From an uncultured delta proteobacterium (GTDB taxonomy: Bacteria; Myxococcota_A; Polyangia; Haliangiales; Haliangiaceae), in NCBI GenBank assembly GCA_900696455.1, contig CAADGB010000249.1, forward strand, positions 1 through 54,389: a DNA stretch of 54,389 nucleotides, in the 5' to 3' direction. Shown here piece by piece: positions 10,336-27,272 of the stretch. Made by a program: the position numbers and the translations under genes. Within the stretch, counting starts at the first letter, position 1; each line of letters starts with the position of its first letter. A model generated the notes under the pieces. It had not been told where the DNA came from. It was given only the letters and a program-made list of their open reading frames with translations, and made no database searches.

Positions 10336-10348
10336 CGCGTCGCCTTCC

Positions 10349-11023
10349 TCACGGCACGGGCACCGCGGCGCGGGCGCTCTGCAGCGTCTCAATGATGGCG
10401 TTGATCGGCGGGATGGCGTCGTCGAGCGGCCGCCCGGCGAGGTCGGAGAGATCCGGGATCTCGGGCCCGCCGACCATGCCCAGGAACAGGTTGATGAGGC
10501 CGATGAGCTTGCCGAGCGCCGCCAGGCTCTTGCCGACGTTGGCGGCCTCCTGGGCGACGTTCGCCTGGGCGCACTGAGCGATGGCCATGAGCCCCGCGTC
10601 GTCGAGGTTCGTCGCGCGATCGATGGCGCCGAGGATCTGCACCATCTGCTGCTGCAGGTGGAGCAGCTCGCTGCGCGCCCTGCGGAGCACATCGATGAGC
10701 AGGTCGATCAGCCGCACGATGAGGAGCGGCAGCGAGAGCTGCGGGATGAGCGCGAGGAGCTTGTTGACCTTCTCGGCGAGGTCCGGAAGGCACGCCGCGA
10801 GCACGGTCGGATCCGGCGGCGGGCCGAGCGAGTCCGGGATCGCCTTGATGCAGTTGAAGACGGCCACGATGGTGTCGATCAGGTCGAAGAACGGCACGAG
10901 CGGCGTCAGCGCCGGCTGGATCACCTCCATCAGGTTGATGTGCTCGATCGTCACCCCGCCGGGGAAGGTGATGGCGAACGGGTCGGGGATCTCTGGGATC
11001 TCGATGCAGATGGGAAGCGCCAC
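10349..11023 (-). CDS. hydrophobic helical baseplate-region protein (224 aa)
   Basis: A 224-residue protein rich in Leu, Ile, Pro and Ala, beginning MALPICIEIPEIPDP. It contains long amphipathic helices (LSLPLLIVRLIDLLIDVLRR and neighbouring segments) but no clear membrane-spanning run. Between the spike and gp25 genes one expects a spike-tip PAAR protein or a hub accessory; no PAAR signature is seen here. Function unresolved. Confidence 0.65.
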   Translation of the reverse strand: MALPICIEIPEIPDPFAITFPGGVTIEHINLMEVIQPALTPLVPFFDLIDTIVAVFNCIKAIPDSLGPPPDPTVLAACLPDLAEKVNKLLALIPQLSLPLLIVRLIDLLIDVLRRARSELLHLQQQMVQILGAIDRATNLDDAGLMAIAQCAQANVAQEAANVGKSLAALGKLIGLINLFLGMVGGPEIPDLSDLAGRPLDDAIPPINAIIETLQSARAAVPVP

Positions 11024-11033
11024 GTCGTCCTCC

Positions 11034-11618
11034 TCAGATCGGGTCCGCGACGGGACGCACGACGCGGCCCGCGATGGTCACCTGGGTCGCCTCGAGGCTG
11101 ATGGCGCCGACCGCCCGGATTGTGACGGCCGTGGTGCCCTCGAGCGTGATGGTGTTCTCCTCGGCGTCGAAGAGGAGGTGGTCGCCGGTCTTCTTGTTGG
11201 TGAGCTTGAGCTTCCGGCTGCCCTCGGACTCGTCGAGCTCGATGCGGAAGGTCGGCGTGGCGATGACGCGGTTGTCGGGCGGGTCCTTCTGCGCCTCCTC
11301 GGGCACCTCGCTCTCGCCGCCCGGCTTTCCCCAGTGCGCCGAGAGGTAGTAGGGCGAGTCGACGTCGCCCTGGTTGAAGAAGACGGCGACCTCGGCCCCC
11401 TCCTCAGGGACGGCGAAGAAGCCCCGGTCCTTGGACCCGCCGCCGGAGGTCCCGAGCGGCCAGGCCCACGCGCTGTGCGGCTCGAGCACGCCCGGGATGC
11501 ACACGCGCACGCGGCCGAGGCCCTCCGGATCCTTCCGGTGGGTGACGTAGCCGACGTACATCCCGAACCGCCGGGTGTCGTGGGACTCGATGTCGTCGTC
11601 GAACTGGCTGAAGGACAT
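11034..11618 (-). CDS. baseplate spike protein V-like (OB-fold)
   Basis: 194 residues from ATG 11618 (a GTG at 11624 is an alternative). The N-terminal OB-fold has [20 protein letters not shown], then W-P-L-G-T and F[17 protein letters not shown], classic for gpV/gp5/VgrG N-domains. The C-terminal third is a short beta-helix-like stretch, with alternating I-T-L-E-G and I-S-L-E-A, that would form the spike. It follows the hub gene directly. Confidence 0.85.
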   Translation of the reverse strand: MSFSQFDDDIESHDTRRFGMYVGYVTHRKDPEGLGRVRVCIPGVLEPHSAWAWPLGTSGGGSKDRGFFAVPEEGAEVAVFFNQGDVDSPYYLSAHWGKPGGESEVPEEAQKDPPDNRVIATPTFRIELDESEGSRKLKLTNKKTGDHLLFDAEENTITLEGTTAVTIRAVGAISLEATQVTIAGRVVRPVADPI

Positions 11619-11620
11619 GC

Positions 11621-12892
11621 TCACCTCGCAACGCTCATGCCGGCCTCCGGGTCCTCGGCGCCGATGGGCCGGCCGTCGCGCCGGTACTCGATGCGCGTCG
11701 ACCCGGTCTCCGGATCGACCACCTCGACCTGCGTCATCTCGCCGTCGGTCCGCGCGCGGCTCGTGTTCCGCTCCCCGCGCTGCTCCTGGGCGAGCCGCCG
11801 CGCGCGCTGGCCCTGTCCATCGCGCGTGAGTTTGAGGTCGCAGGTGTAGCCGGAGGACGAGATCACGTGCTTGACCTCGGTGACGTAGTACTTGCCGGAG
11901 AGCAGCCCGGAGATGCCGCGCACCTCGACGATGCTCTTGGCGTGCAGCGTGGGATCGCCGACGACGCGCAGCGAGAGCTTCACTGTCGCCCGCTCGGCGC
12001 GCCGGAAGCGCGCGTCGGACTCGCGGCTGGCCCGGCCGGCGGTCGGCGCGGAGGTCGGATGCACGCTGGCCGTCGCGTTGCGCGTCTGGAGCGACGTGGC
12101 GCCGGTCTCCGGATCCACGACCTCGATCACCTCGGCGAGCGTCGCGCGATCGGACGAGCTGTTGCTGGCCGTGCTCTCGATGGTCGCGCGCTCCATCGGG
12201 TCGCGGCCGCGGACGGTCACGCGGCCGGCGCGCTTCACGAGGTCCGACTCGACGTCGACCGAGAGCACGTCGCCGCGGCCGGGGTCCGCGTACCAGGTGA
12301 AGACGTGCGTGGGCGCGGCGTCCTGCCGGCGCTCGTGGAAGTGGAAGCCGCCGTCGTCCACGTAGAACTCGAACTCCTCGCGGGCGGCGAGGCGCCGAAG
12401 GAAGCGGGCGTCGGTCTCGGCGGTCTGGTTGACGACGTCCAGCACCTCGGCGGTGTCACCGACATCGACGAGCTCGCCCGAGTAGCCGTGCTCCTCGGCG
12501 ATCTGCCGCGCGACCTCGGCCCGCGTGACGTTCTCCCAGCTCCGCGTCTTGGCCTCGCGGTTCATCAACACCGAGGTCGCCTGGCCCTCCACCGTCAGGG
12601 TCGTGAAGCCCTTGAGCTTCTTGACGACCACGCGGCGCGGCACCGCCATGTTGCCCGGGTAGCCCCAGGAGACCTCGAGTGTCGCCCCGCCGGTCAGGTC
12701 CTCCCGGTCGAACAGGGATAGGTCGAAGTTGTCGAGCTGGATGGAGACCTTGTCCGTCTTGCGCTCCGAGTCCTCGAAGGTGAAGCCGATGACGCGCCCG
12801 CCGAGGTCGAGCGGCTCGCCGCTCGCGGCGCGCTCGTCGGCGAGCAGCGTGAGGCGGATGCCGGGCGCCGAGCGATCGAGGACGGTGTTCAT
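11621..12892 (-). CDS. baseplate hub protein D-like (gp27 type)
   Basis: A 423-residue late-control-D/gp27-type hub. Supporting features are the F[12 protein letters not shown] opening domain, D-F-D segments and W-G-Y-P-G, then a middle part with [15 protein letters not shown], the standard D-protein motif. The C-terminal 60 residues are polar with V-D-P-E-T-G-x-T repeats, one of which also occurs near residue 275. It connects tube and spike. ATG 12892 overlaps the LysM gene stop. Confidence 0.85.
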   Translation of the reverse strand: MNTVLDRSAPGIRLTLLADERAASGEPLDLGGRVIGFTFEDSERKTDKVSIQLDNFDLSLFDREDLTGGATLEVSWGYPGNMAVPRRVVVKKLKGFTTLTVEGQATSVLMNREAKTRSWENVTRAEVARQIAEEHGYSGELVDVGDTAEVLDVVNQTAETDARFLRRLAAREEFEFYVDDGGFHFHERRQDAAPTHVFTWYADPGRGDVLSVDVESDLVKRAGRVTVRGRDPMERATIESTASNSSSDRATLAEVIEVVDPETGATSLQTRNATASVHPTSAPTAGRASRESDARFRRAERATVKLSLRVVGDPTLHAKSIVEVRGISGLLSGKYYVTEVKHVISSSGYTCDLKLTRDGQGQRARRLAQEQRGERNTSRARTDGEMTQVEVVDPETGSTRIEYRRDGRPIGAEDPEAGMSVAR

Positions 12893-13230
12893 CCGCGCGC
12901 CCTCCTTCCCGCCTCGCCGAGGATCACGTCGGTGAGCACGCGGGCGGACGGGACGAACAGGCGGCGGCCGACCGCGAGCTCCAGGGTCGGGTCCACGATC
13001 GGGTCGGGCTGGAAGTCGGCGATCGCCCACCAGAAGCCGCAGGCCCGGGGCAGCGGAGCGAAGTACCGGCCGGCGAGGTCCCACAGCGTGTCGCCCTGCA
13101 CGACGACGTGGACGCGGTTGTCGGCGTGCGCGCGGAAGCGGTACGGCTCGCGCCCCGTGAGGTGCAGCCTTCCGTCGTCGTCGCGGACGCCGGCCGTGAA
13201 GCTGTGGCGGGAGCCGACGCGCGGCGGCAT
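12889..13230 (-). CDS. LysM-domain tail protein (gpX-like)
   Basis: A 113-residue protein whose central part, [15 protein letters not shown] (about 43-57), and later [15 protein letters not shown] are a LysM fold. In P2-like and injection-system tails such a small LysM protein sits between hub and tube and may bind peptidoglycan or the tube end. It lies between the tube-like initiator and hub genes, as expected. Confidence 0.8.
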   Translation of the reverse strand: MPPRVGSRHSFTAGVRDDDGRLHLTGREPYRFRAHADNRVHVVVQGDTLWDLAGRYFAPLPRACGFWWAIADFQPDPIVDPTLELAVGRRLFVPSARVLTDVILGEAGRRARG

Positions 13231-13231
13231 G

Positions 13232-13741
<510 letters not shown>

Positions 13742-13752
13742 GTTCCCTCCCC

Positions 13753-16566
<2,814 letters not shown>

Positions 16567-16569
16567 CGG

Positions 16570-16757
16570 CTACCTCCGCTTCCCGGCCTTCTCGATCTCC
16601 TTCGCCTCCCGGGTCCGCTGCTGGCCGATCCTCTCGAGGAACCAGTCGCGGTCGGCGGTCGGCATGTCGAGCACCTCGCCCATGCTCAGCCCCAGCCCCG
16701 AGCCGCCGTGCTGCCGCCAGCACATCTGGAACACGCCTTCGCGCCACGCATCGCGGT

Positions 16758-16763
<6 letters not shown>
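16570..16763 (-). CDS. -1 frame extension of the tail assembly chaperone
   Basis: About 64 residues, read only if ribosomes slip back one base at TTTCCCC. The frame contains [16 protein letters not shown], then [13 protein letters not shown], then a charged helix ending KAGKRR, which looks like real protein. No ATG or GTG with a ribosome site opens this frame nearby; the nearest ATG, at 16875, would force 39 residues of unlikely overlap. This is the GT/E-prime part of a G-GT-type pair located right before the tape measure. Confidence 0.65.
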
Positions 16764-17531
<768 letters not shown>

Positions 17532-17568
17532 CGGCGTGCACCTCCTCGAGCGAGTGGTCTCTCGGGAG

Positions 17569-17599
17569 GGCAAAGCGCCGGGCAGCGGGGACGGGGACA
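17569..17599 (-). promoter_or_regulatory. late bipartite element C (TGTCCCC-N17-CTTTGCC)
   Basis: Exact boxes with a 17-base spacer, starting four bases after the AbiEii stop and reading into the tail chaperone gene. It would let the chaperone/tape measure operon be expressed independently of the defence cargo upstream. Confidence 0.65.
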
Positions 17600-17603
17600 G
17601 CCG

Positions 17604-18593
17604 CTACGCCGGCTCGTCGTCGCCGGCGGGAACCCCGAGGCGTTTCTTGACGTTCAGCGCCTTCCACTTGAGGCCGGGGTGGTCCCGGACGATCGCCTGC
17701 GTGACAGGGTCGTCGGTGAGAAGCTCTGGGACGATCTCGCCGGCGCCGTTCAGGCGTTCGATGAAGTCGAGCTCGTGGGCTTCGAGGGGAAGGACGCTGG
17801 CCATGAGGTCACGGGTCTCCTCGATCAGCGTCGCGGCCCATCCCTCGATTTCAGCCTTCGCAGGCCGCACGTCATGGCGCAGCATCGGCACGAGCTGCGA
17901 GTCGACGTCGCGAGCGGTGGTGTGAACCTGATCGACGGTGATCTCGCGCCAGTCGACCCGGTTCAGGCCGCCGTAGACGACGAACCCGAGGCGCAACTTG
18001 GCTCGGTCCAGGTTCGGTCGGCGGAGGATCTCGCGGGCATCAAAGACGTCGCGGCTCGCGCTACGGGCCACCAGGGCTGCCAGCTTCCCCGCGGCGAGCT
18101 CGTGATCCTCCACGATCAAGACCTGGGTGGCCTTCTCGCCGCCGATCGGGTGGGAGTCTCTCGGCGTGGCGGGCCACAAGGGCGTCCGCAACATGAAGTT
18201 GACGTCGACCTCGATGGTGCCCGGCCGGCCGCTGGCCGACGCATAGGTCAACCGCCACTTTCCGCCCGCGTGCTCGGTCGGCGTGCGCTTGACGGTGAGG
18301 CCCATCCGACCGGCGACCTGCTGGAGCGCCTGCTCGACACGAGGGCGCTCGGCGAGCATGGTCTCGCGATCCGCCGCGCCGATGTAGTTCAGGTCGATGT
18401 CGACCGACAGCCGGGGCAAGCCCAGGACGAAGAGGTTCAGGGCCGTTCCGCCCTTGAGCGCCATCCGCGACCCCAGAAACGGGTGCGTGCGAACCGCCTC
18501 GAGCAAGCGCACGAGCACGTAGACCTTCTCGTAGGACTCGACCTGGAAGCCGCTCTCCGCAGCCGCCTGCTGGAGCTGTTGTCGCGTCAGCAT
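17604..18593 (-). CDS. abiEii: AbiEii-type nucleotidyltransferase toxin
   Basis: A 329-residue type IV toxin of the AbiEii/MenT nucleotidyltransferase family. The catalytic signature is K-G-G-T-A-L-N-L at 47-54 followed by R-L-S-V-D-I-D-L, with D65/D67 as the metal pair. A later [18 protein letters not shown] segment is the family's second motif. Such enzymes transfer nucleotides to targets such as tRNA and cause growth arrest or abortive infection. It is coupled to its antitoxin by a TGATG overlap. All key residues are present, so it is probably active. Confidence 0.9.
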   Translation of the reverse strand: MLTRQQLQQAAAESGFQVESYEKVYVLVRLLEAVRTHPFLGSRMALKGGTALNLFVLGLPRLSVDIDLNYIGAADRETMLAERPRVEQALQQVAGRMGLTVKRTPTEHAGGKWRLTYASASGRPGTIEVDVNFMLRTPLWPATPRDSHPIGGEKATQVLIVEDHELAAGKLAALVARSASRDVFDAREILRRPNLDRAKLRLGFVVYGGLNRVDWREITVDQVHTTARDVDSQLVPMLRHDVRPAKAEIEGWAATLIEETRDLMASVLPLEAHELDFIERLNGAGEIVPELLTDDPVTQAIVRDHPGLKWKALNVKKRLGVPAGDDEPA

Positions 18594-19405
18594 CAGGTCA
18601 CCTCTGCCCAGGACCGGTTGAGCACGCGCTCTGGTACCACGAGGTTCCAGGGCTTCACGAGCCGTCCCGGCTCACGCTTGCGATCGAGGTACTGGGGCTG
18701 TCGTGGCGCGAGCTCGCGGAGAGCTGTCAGGTGCTGTTCTTCAACGAAGAGCCGCTCGCGATGCTGCTCCAGGAAGAAGCCCACCCGGGCCGCCGTGGTC
18801 GCCGAGCGCCGCTTGACGGCGTGTTCCACGACCGCATCGAGGTCGAAGTACTCCACCATCTCGAGCGATCGCCAGACCTCCTCCCATCCGCCGCCGAGGT
18901 GGGGCGAATCCAGAACGTCGACCAGGGTACGCTCGAACGTCGTCACGCGGACGGTCCCGCCGGCGTGCGGCTCCGAGGTGATGCCGCCGCCGAGATCTGG
19001 AAGCCCTTTGAGGGCGCGCGGCGGCCGGACCGCCACGAACTCGCTCCCCTGGAAGGTCAGCGGACGCACGTGGCTGCGAGTGAGGACGGTGAAGCGGTGC
19101 CACACCGAGTACGTCTTGCCCCGGAACTGCAGCGCGGCGTGGTAGGCGACGGCCGCATCGGGGGCGAGCTTGGTCGCCAGCAGGAACGGATCCACCTGGA
19201 ACGTGTCCGGCGTCGCGCCGGCCGGTACGGACGCGTACAGCCCCCGGCGGACGCGTAGGATCCTTCCGGCGGCGGCATGGCGGGTGAGCAGGCTGTCGGC
19301 CGTCCGAGGGCTCCGGTCCCCACGCCCTCCGCGTGCCGCGAGGTACTCCTCGTGCGTGAACACGGGGTGGGTGGCGAAGAACTCGGCGGATCGCATGGTT
19401 GCCAT
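18593..19405 (-). CDS. abiEi: AbiEi-type antitoxin/regulator
   Basis: A 270-residue AbiEi antitoxin. The N-terminus is a winged helix ([11 protein letters not shown], then [16 protein letters not shown] at about 41-56). The middle is the AbiEi antitoxin domain ([32 protein letters not shown]). AbiEi proteins repress their own promoter. The repeat TACGCG at 19416 and 19431, the latter inside the palindrome TACGCGTA, lies just upstream and could be the operator. ATG 19405 or 19396 may be the start. Confidence 0.88.
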   Translation of the reverse strand: MATMRSAEFFATHPVFTHEEYLAARGGRGDRSPRTADSLLTRHAAAGRILRVRRGLYASVPAGATPDTFQVDPFLLATKLAPDAAVAYHAALQFRGKTYSVWHRFTVLTRSHVRPLTFQGSEFVAVRPPRALKGLPDLGGGITSEPHAGGTVRVTTFERTLVDVLDSPHLGGGWEEVWRSLEMVEYFDLDAVVEHAVKRRSATTAARVGFFLEQHRERLFVEEQHLTALRELAPRQPQYLDRKREPGRLVKPWNLVVPERVLNRSWAEVT

Positions 19406-19667
19406 CTCGAAGCGGTACGCGGATCAAAGCTACGCGTAACGACCGCGATTGGCAAGTCGAGATGCGAGCCCACTTGCCAGAATGATGCGAAAGGCGGACA
19501 TTAAGTCCGCGCTCCGCTGTCGAACGGCAAGTAGCCGACATCACCATTGCTGTAACTGCAACTCTCAGCTCATGCATCTCTGCCATGACGGTTCAGCATC
19601 CGACTTGCCAAATTGCCACACGGGCCTATCCTTGAGGGGCCGCTCTCCGCGGAGCAAGGAGCCGCTC
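19406..19667. promoter_or_regulatory. divergent control region between abiE and the XRE gene
   Basis: This 262-base region is AT-richer than its surroundings. It holds TACGCG repeats (19416-19421, 19431-19438) by the AbiEi start. It also has a perfect inverted repeat TGGCAAGT (19450-19457)/ACTTGCCA (19472-19479), a second pair CGGCAAGT (19525-19532)/ACTTGCCA (19603-19610), and a small hairpin GCGGAC-N5-GTCCGC (19494-19510). For the rightward gene, TTGCCA (19605-19610) and TATCCT (19627-19632) with a 16-base gap form a plausible promoter overlapping the last repeat. That is the expected layout for XRE autorepression. Confidence 0.55.
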
Positions 19668-20408
19668 ATGACGCTCAGCGAACGCGTTCGACAGCACCTC
19701 AAGGATCGCAACTGGTCGCAGGCGCAGCTCGCCCAGGCGAGCGGCCTCGACCCATCCGTCGTGAGCCGCCTGCTCGCCGGCGAGCGCCCCTGGCGCAAGG
19801 AGCACGTCGCATGCGTGGCGGCGGCCCTGTCCACCACCCCCGAGGATCTGATCGAGGGCACCGACACCTCAGTCGACGATGGCGCCGAGATCGACGCCGA
19901 GTTCGTCGCCACGCTCACGAAGGCGCACGGCGCGCTCGTGGCCGAGAACGCCCGGCTGGAAGCGGAGCTGGCGGCCGCGAACTCGAAGGTCAAGCAGTCA
20001 GGCGACGACCAGCAGAAGCTCGCCCAGCAGGTCGCCGACCTCCAGCTCGCGCTCGAGCGCGAGAAGCGGTCGCGCGCAGCCATGGAGTCGGAGAAGCGCG
20101 CCGCCGAGATGCGTGAGGCCGAGCTTACTCGCCAGGTGAGCTCCCTCAGCGCCGAGCGTTCCAGGCTGATGGTCAACATGGACGCGGCCCGCCGTCAGAT
20201 CGCGCATGTGCAGGCCGCGTACGCGAAGGCCGCGGAGACTGCCAACCGGAACTACGCGGTGGCGAAGGATCTCGAACAGAAGCTCTCCACCGCCAAGGGC
20301 GTTGCGACGGTCACCGGGCTCTTCGGCCTGGCCATGGTCGTTGGCAACGCGCTCAGCGACGACGACGAGCCACCGCCGCGCGCACGGAATCGGCGGCGTC
20401 GTGCGTGA
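19668..20408 (+). CDS. XRE helix-turn-helix / coiled-coil / membrane-anchor protein
   Basis: 246 residues from ATG 19668 behind AAGGAG. Residues 5-60 are an XRE helix-turn-helix (WSQAQLAQASGLDPSVVSRL). Residues about 75-208 are a continuous, highly charged coiled coil. Residues 211-229 form a small Gly/Ala/Val-rich hydrophobic segment, followed by an acidic and then basic tail (PPPRARNRRRR). A DNA-binding domain joined to a long rod and a possible membrane anchor is unlike a plain repressor and fits a phage-encoded sensor or exclusion protein. It is transcribed opposite to the structural genes, with a nuclease-like gene 52 bases downstream. Confidence 0.75.
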   Translation: MTLSERVRQHLKDRNWSQAQLAQASGLDPSVVSRLLAGERPWRKEHVACVAAALSTTPEDLIEGTDTSVDDGAEIDAEFVATLTKAHGALVAENARLEAELAAANSKVKQSGDDQQKLAQQVADLQLALEREKRSRAAMESEKRAAEMREAELTRQVSSLSAERSRLMVNMDAARRQIAHVQAAYAKAAETANRNYAVAKDLEQKLSTAKGVATVTGLFGLAMVVGNALSDDDEPPPRARNRRRRA

Positions 20409-20460
20409 ACCGACTGTCGGGTTGGGCCCACCGGGACTGGCACGGTACATTCGAGCAACG

Positions 20461-21477
20461 ATGGCCGACGAGGCGAACAAGAACACGACGCCGTGCCACG
20501 TCGACAAAGACGTGCTCGGAGATCCGGCGAACGAGGAAAACGACTCGCTCGCCTACTACATCAACGCCACAGGCCACCTCCTCAACGTGCTGCACTCCGA
20601 CGACAAGCTCCGACGATCTCCTCTGGCCGAACAGGTGATGGCGCTCATCCGCTTCTGGGACGCCGCGCCATCCGAGCGCGACAACTCGAAGGCCTACGAC
20701 GCGGCTATCGACGCCCACCTGTTCGGCACGGTCGGCAAGGCGCTCTGGTACCTATGGCGGCGCAACGATCCGCAGCTGCGCAAGGAGCTGCACCGGCTTG
20801 CTCATGATCCGGAGTCCCTCGTTGGAACGCAGTACCTCTTCTACGTGGCGGGGACGCTTGCTGCGAAGGGCTTCGCCGTCTCCTTCGTCCCCGAGAAGGG
20901 CAAGCAGGGGGAGAAGACGCCGGACCTTCACGCTGTGAAAGGAGAGCAGCAGATCTGGATCGAGGCGAACGCCAAACAACCGAAGCGCGTGGTCGATACG
21001 CCCGAGAAGATCTGGCAGATGATCCGCGACATCATCGAGGAGAAGAGCCAGAAGTTCTCCAACGCGACGTACTCGCCAGGCATGATCGTGGCTGACATCT
21101 CGACCGCCTACCACCTCGTGAACGAGAACGGGACGGTCCCCTTCCTGAAGCTACGGAGCGATCTATGCCGTCTGTTCGGAGACGACCTCAGTCAAGGCTT
21201 CGTTTACCGGCTGTACGAGGATGACGAGTGGGAGTCGCATCGAGAAAACCAGGGCAACGTCTTCGCCTACCTGGTCGACGAGTTCTCTCGCATCGACCGC
21301 TCCAAACGCCACGTGTCGCAGTGCCTCATCACGATTACACGCCAGGTCTTGCGCGACGGTCGGCACATCTCGTTTCCAAAGGGCCATCAGCTTGTCGTGC
21401 ACCGGGATGCAGAGGCCAACGCATTGCTCGACCTGTCGAGGCACGTCTACGTCGTCGACTCCAAGCCGCCGCGCTGA
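20461..21477 (+). CDS. putative PD-(D/E)XK-like nuclease of cargo island
   Basis: A 338-residue protein without a familiar full-length match. The first 120 residues are helical. Residues 120-175 look like a restriction-endonuclease core: [13 protein letters not shown], then T-P-D-L (D155), then Q-I-W-I-E-A-N-A-K with E168 and K172. The canonical E-x-K is altered to E-A-N-A-K, so activity is uncertain. The C-terminal half is mixed alpha/beta with conserved-looking Y-R-L-Y-E-D-D-E-W. It probably shares a transcript with the XRE gene and ends 16 bases from the convergent tube gene. A defence or exclusion role is inferred. Confidence 0.6.
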   Translation: MADEANKNTTPCHVDKDVLGDPANEENDSLAYYINATGHLLNVLHSDDKLRRSPLAEQVMALIRFWDAAPSERDNSKAYDAAIDAHLFGTVGKALWYLWRRNDPQLRKELHRLAHDPESLVGTQYLFYVAGTLAAKGFAVSFVPEKGKQGEKTPDLHAVKGEQQIWIEANAKQPKRVVDTPEKIWQMIRDIIEEKSQKFSNATYSPGMIVADISTAYHLVNENGTVPFLKLRSDLCRLFGDDLSQGFVYRLYEDDEWESHRENQGNVFAYLVDEFSRIDRSKRHVSQCLITITRQVLRDGRHISFPKGHQLVVHRDAEANALLDLSRHVYVVDSKPPR

Positions 21478-21493
21478 TCGAGCCCTCGATCGG

Positions 21494-21955
21494 CTACTGG
21501 ATCAACTCGAAGAAGTCGTACGTGAGCGTGACCGACTCGATGACGTTCTCGTCGGCCTCGTTGTCCCAGTCGCCGGCGACGAACTTCACGGGCCACGCCC
21601 GGGAAAGGGACCAGCGGCGCAGGGTGGTGCCGTCGCGATCCTGCTGCACGATGTCGAGGTTGCGCTTGTAGTTCACGTCGGTGAGGCCGAGACCGCTCGA
21701 GGTGATCGCCACGTCCTGGAACCAGTCGAAGAGGTCGCGGTCCTGGGTGGCGCCGCGCTCGAGGGTCACGTCGGAGAACGTGAGGCGGCCCGGGCTCTTG
21801 TTCGGGATGAGCGAGCCGCCCTCGAAGTACTGCACGTTCGCGATCTCGACCGAGAGCTCGCTGCACTTCTGGAAGCCGGCGTGGCCGACGTCGTCGATCT
21901 CGACGATGTACTTGAACTTCTTGTGGAAGCTGCGGGGGTTGCCGATGACCGCCAT
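21494..21955 (-). CDS. tail tube protein
   Basis: A 153-residue gp19-like tube protein. The [14 protein letters not shown] opening, [11 protein letters not shown][17 protein letters not shown], and [12 protein letters not shown] at the end are typical of contractile tail and injection-system tubes. It follows the sheath gene by 17 bases, as expected. It is the last tail gene before the defence cargo island. Confidence 0.9.
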   Translation of the reverse strand: MAVIGNPRSFHKKFKYIVEIDDVGHAGFQKCSELSVEIANVQYFEGGSLIPNKSPGRLTFSDVTLERGATQDRDLFDWFQDVAITSSGLGLTDVNYKRNLDIVQQDRDGTTLRRWSLSRAWPVKFVAGDWDNEADENVIESVTLTYDFFELIQ

Positions 21956-21972
21956 GGTGTCGTCCTCCTACG

Positions 21973-24195
<2,223 letters not shown>

Positions 24196-24198
24196 GGG

Positions 24199-24576
24199 TT
24201 ACCTCGCCTTCTTTCGGCCGGTCCGGCCGGCGGTCGGTCTGTGCGCGTCCGGGCTGCCTGCGCCGGGATGGCTCGCTGCGCCGTCGGCCGGCCGCCGCGG
24301 GGCGCTTGCGGGCTCGCGCGCATGTGCCGGCGGCGGCGCCTCGCGGCGCACGCGCAGCTCGCCCGCGCGCACATCGCGGGCGATGTCGGGGACGAGGAGC
24401 ACGGCCTCGTCGAGGCCACCCGTCGCGCTTCCGGAAGGCAGCGTCAGCGAGGAGGCGACGCGCCGGCCCCGGCCGATCTCGACGCAGGCGCAGCTGCCGA
24501 GCGCCGCGCAGTAGACGTCGTGCGGCAGGTTGACGACCTTCATCCGCCTCAAGGCGTTGATCAGGGTGACGGTCAC
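24199..24576 (-). CDS. hypothetical tail-region protein (125 aa)
   Basis: GTG 24576 overlaps the upstream stop (GTGA) and has GGGAGG ahead. The N-terminal 60 residues ([15 protein letters not shown], then [11 protein letters not shown]) look folded, and the last 45 are a Pro/Ala/Arg-rich tail ending GRKKAR. Two cysteines flank an Ala. Location before the sheath suggests tail completion or sheath regulation. No family is recognised. Confidence 0.6.
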   Translation of the reverse strand: MTVTLINALRRMKVVNLPHDVYCAALGSCACVEIGRGRRVASSLTLPSGSATGGLDEAVLLVPDIARDVRAGELRVRREAPPPAHAREPASAPRRPADGAASHPGAGSPDAHRPTAGRTGRKKAR

Positions 24577-25478
24577 GGTGCACCTCCCGGAGCGATGGCC
24601 TCGGTGTCGAGCGTGGCGTCGGCGACCGCCTTCCCGAGGTCGAGCGGCAGCCCCTCGTCGATGTCGAAGCCGCGGACCACGAAGCCGCACGTGAAGGCGC
24701 GGACGTCGTTCGGCCCGTCGAGCCGCGTCTGGAACTCGCCCTCGGGATCCATCTCCCAGCGCACGGTGCCGGCGCCCGGGCTCTCCGGATCGCGCGGCAG
24801 CTCGACCCAGCGGTTGCGGTTGAGGAATGTCGCCGCGGCGGCCATCCGGTTGAGCAGCTCGATGGTCCGATCGGACGCCGCCGTGATCGTGAAGACGAGG
24901 TCCACCGTGAACGGCGGCCGGCGGCGCAGGAGCTCGGGACCGGCGGGACCGGCGACGACGTCCTCGTGGGGCTCGTTGGTGGAGAAGAAGCGGTTCTCGA
25001 CGACGCGCGGGCCGGAGAGCACGAGCGACGGGAGCTTCGAGATCGCGACGACGTTCAGCCCATCGATGGTCGTGTCGTCGTAGTCGACCGAGACGGTGAT
25101 GCTGACGTTCGCGATCACCTGGCGCTTGAGCTCGCGGAGCAGCGACCGAACCAGACGCGTGAGGTCCGACTCCTTGACGATGCGCGGCCGCAGGAATCGG
25201 TAGGCGCCGGGCAGCGTCGCCTCTTCACCGGGGATCGGCGAGCCGGCCGCGTCGAGGTTCCGCAGGACGACGTCGACCGTCGCCTCGACGTGCGCGGGCG
25301 TACGGACGTCCGCGAGCCAGGTGCCGGCCTCGCTGCGGACCGCGAGGACTTCGGCCGGCACGCCGCCGAGCTCCACTGCGACGCGCGGCGCGAAGTCGGC
25401 GCCGGTGAGCCGCACGAGGTCGCCGCCGCTCGTCGGTCCGGAGCTCGGGCTGATGGCGATGAGCGTGGGGACGGCCAT
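24573..25478 (-). CDS. tail-terminator-region protein with IPT/TIG domain
   Basis: A 301-residue protein. Residues 1-95 are an IPT/TIG immunoglobulin-like domain ([20 protein letters not shown] is its standard start). Residues 100-290 form a separate domain with [13 protein letters not shown] and V-D-Y-D-D strands. Its position just before the sheath is where a tail terminator or joining protein lies. The Ig-like domain could be a surface decoration that binds host polysaccharide. Confidence 0.7.
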   Translation of the reverse strand: MAVPTLIAISPSSGPTSGGDLVRLTGADFAPRVAVELGGVPAEVLAVRSEAGTWLADVRTPAHVEATVDVVLRNLDAAGSPIPGEEATLPGAYRFLRPRIVKESDLTRLVRSLLRELKRQVIANVSITVSVDYDDTTIDGLNVVAISKLPSLVLSGPRVVENRFFSTNEPHEDVVAGPAGPELLRRRPPFTVDLVFTITAASDRTIELLNRMAAAATFLNRNRWVELPRDPESPGAGTVRWEMDPEGEFQTRLDGPNDVRAFTCGFVVRGFDIDEGLPLDLGKAVADATLDTEAIAPGGAP

Positions 25479-25479
25479 C

Positions 25480-26096
25480 TCACGCCCCTCCCGTGTCGGC
25501 GGGCGTCGTGCCCGCGGCCAGGCCCATCAGGACGGCGACGCGGCCGAGGAAGCGCTTCTGCACGCCCTTCTCGAACTGCTTGAAGGCGGGGCGCAGGAAC
25601 GGGCGCGCCGGGATCGTGACCACCACGACGCCGCGCCCCGAGCCGCCGCTCGGCTCCTCGCCGGCCTGGCGCAGGAGCGCGAAGAGGAACCGCCGCATCG
25701 CCGGCGTCATCGGGATGACGATGGGGCCGGCGCCGAACTCCTGGACCTGCGCCACGTCGACGACGGACTTGCCGTCCTTGCCCCGTGCCTTGCGCGGCAC
25801 GCCGACGAAGGCCTCGTCGCCCTGGACGATGGCGGCGATCGCGTTGCGAAGATCGCCGCGGACCATGAGGGCCTTGGTGCCACCGCGGCCCTTCATCTCC
25901 CGCGCTGCGAGCGTGAGCGGCGACAGCGGCTTGAACGGCTCGCCGCCCGGCGCCTGCTTCGTGATGCCCTGGACGATCTCCTGGCGGAGGAGCTGCGCCT
26001 CCTGCCGGAGTGCCGTCCCGACCGCGGCCTTGAGCTTCGACGGCGCTCCGGTGAGGAGCCGCCGCGCCACCGCCCAGTCGCCCGTCTTCGTGACGC

Positions 26097-26100
<4 letters not shown>
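25480..26100 (-). CDS. virion morphogenesis / tail completion protein (gpG/HK97 gp10-like)
   Basis: A 206-residue basic protein. The pattern [13 protein letters not shown], followed by [11 protein letters not shown] and then V-A-Q-V-Q-E-F-G, and a C-terminal [11 protein letters not shown], fits the phage virion morphogenesis (Mu gpG-type) and HK97 gp10 group. These join head and tail. It lies between the connector genes and the terminator-region gene. Confidence 0.75.
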
Positions 26101-26632
<532 letters not shown>

Positions 26633-26633
<1 letters not shown>

Positions 26634-27271
26634 CACGCCGCCCCCAGTCCCATCGGGCGGCGGTAGCGCCCGAGGATCGCGTCGACCTCCGGATCGCCGG
26701 TCAGGGCAGCCGGCCGCGCGTCGCGGTCGAGCCGGTAGCTCTGATCCCGGGTGCGCTCCTCGAGCAGGCGCCAGCGGCTCTTCACGTCGCCGGCGGCGTC
26801 GGCGTCACCGAGCCCCGGGAGCATCCGCAGCACGAGCAGCATGCAGGCGCGCCGGATCTCGAGCGGCGTGCGCCCGTGGGGAGTGCCGTCGTCCTCGGTG
26901 TAGCCGAAGAGCCCGTCCGCCTCGACGTTGGCCCGTCCCCGCGGGAATCGGCGCCCGTGGCGCAGCATGAGGAGCGGGCCGTCGAAGCCCGGCTGGACGG
27001 GCGCGCCGACCACGACGAGGTGCTCCGGATCGAGCGGGAGGTCGCTGCCGCCGGTCGCGAGGCGGTCGAGCTGGATCGGCGGCGCGGGAGGCTCGACGCT
27101 GGGCCCGCCGCGCCCGTCCATCCGGTAGCTCCGTGCGCGGGGCTCGAAGAACCAGCCCGTGACGCGGTCGATGACGCGGCTCGCCTCGTCGATGAGGGCG
27201 CTCAGCCGCTCGTCGCCGGCCTGCGTCTCGGTCACGCCCTCGGCGCGCAGATCGTCGACCGTCGCGTACAC
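26633..27271 (-). CDS. head-tail connector (gp6-like adaptor)
   Basis: A 212-residue protein that opens [13 protein letters not shown] and continues with [20 protein letters not shown], the standard start of gp6-like adaptor proteins that sit under the portal. [15 protein letters not shown] is the second family helix. The GTG start overlaps no gene but follows closely on the preceding stop. Confidence 0.75.
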
Positions 27272-27272
27272 G

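Noticed and set aside
19494-19510. GCGGAC-N5-GTCCGC hairpin as a terminator
   Set aside because: No T-run, and it lies between two divergent starts where a terminator has no purpose.
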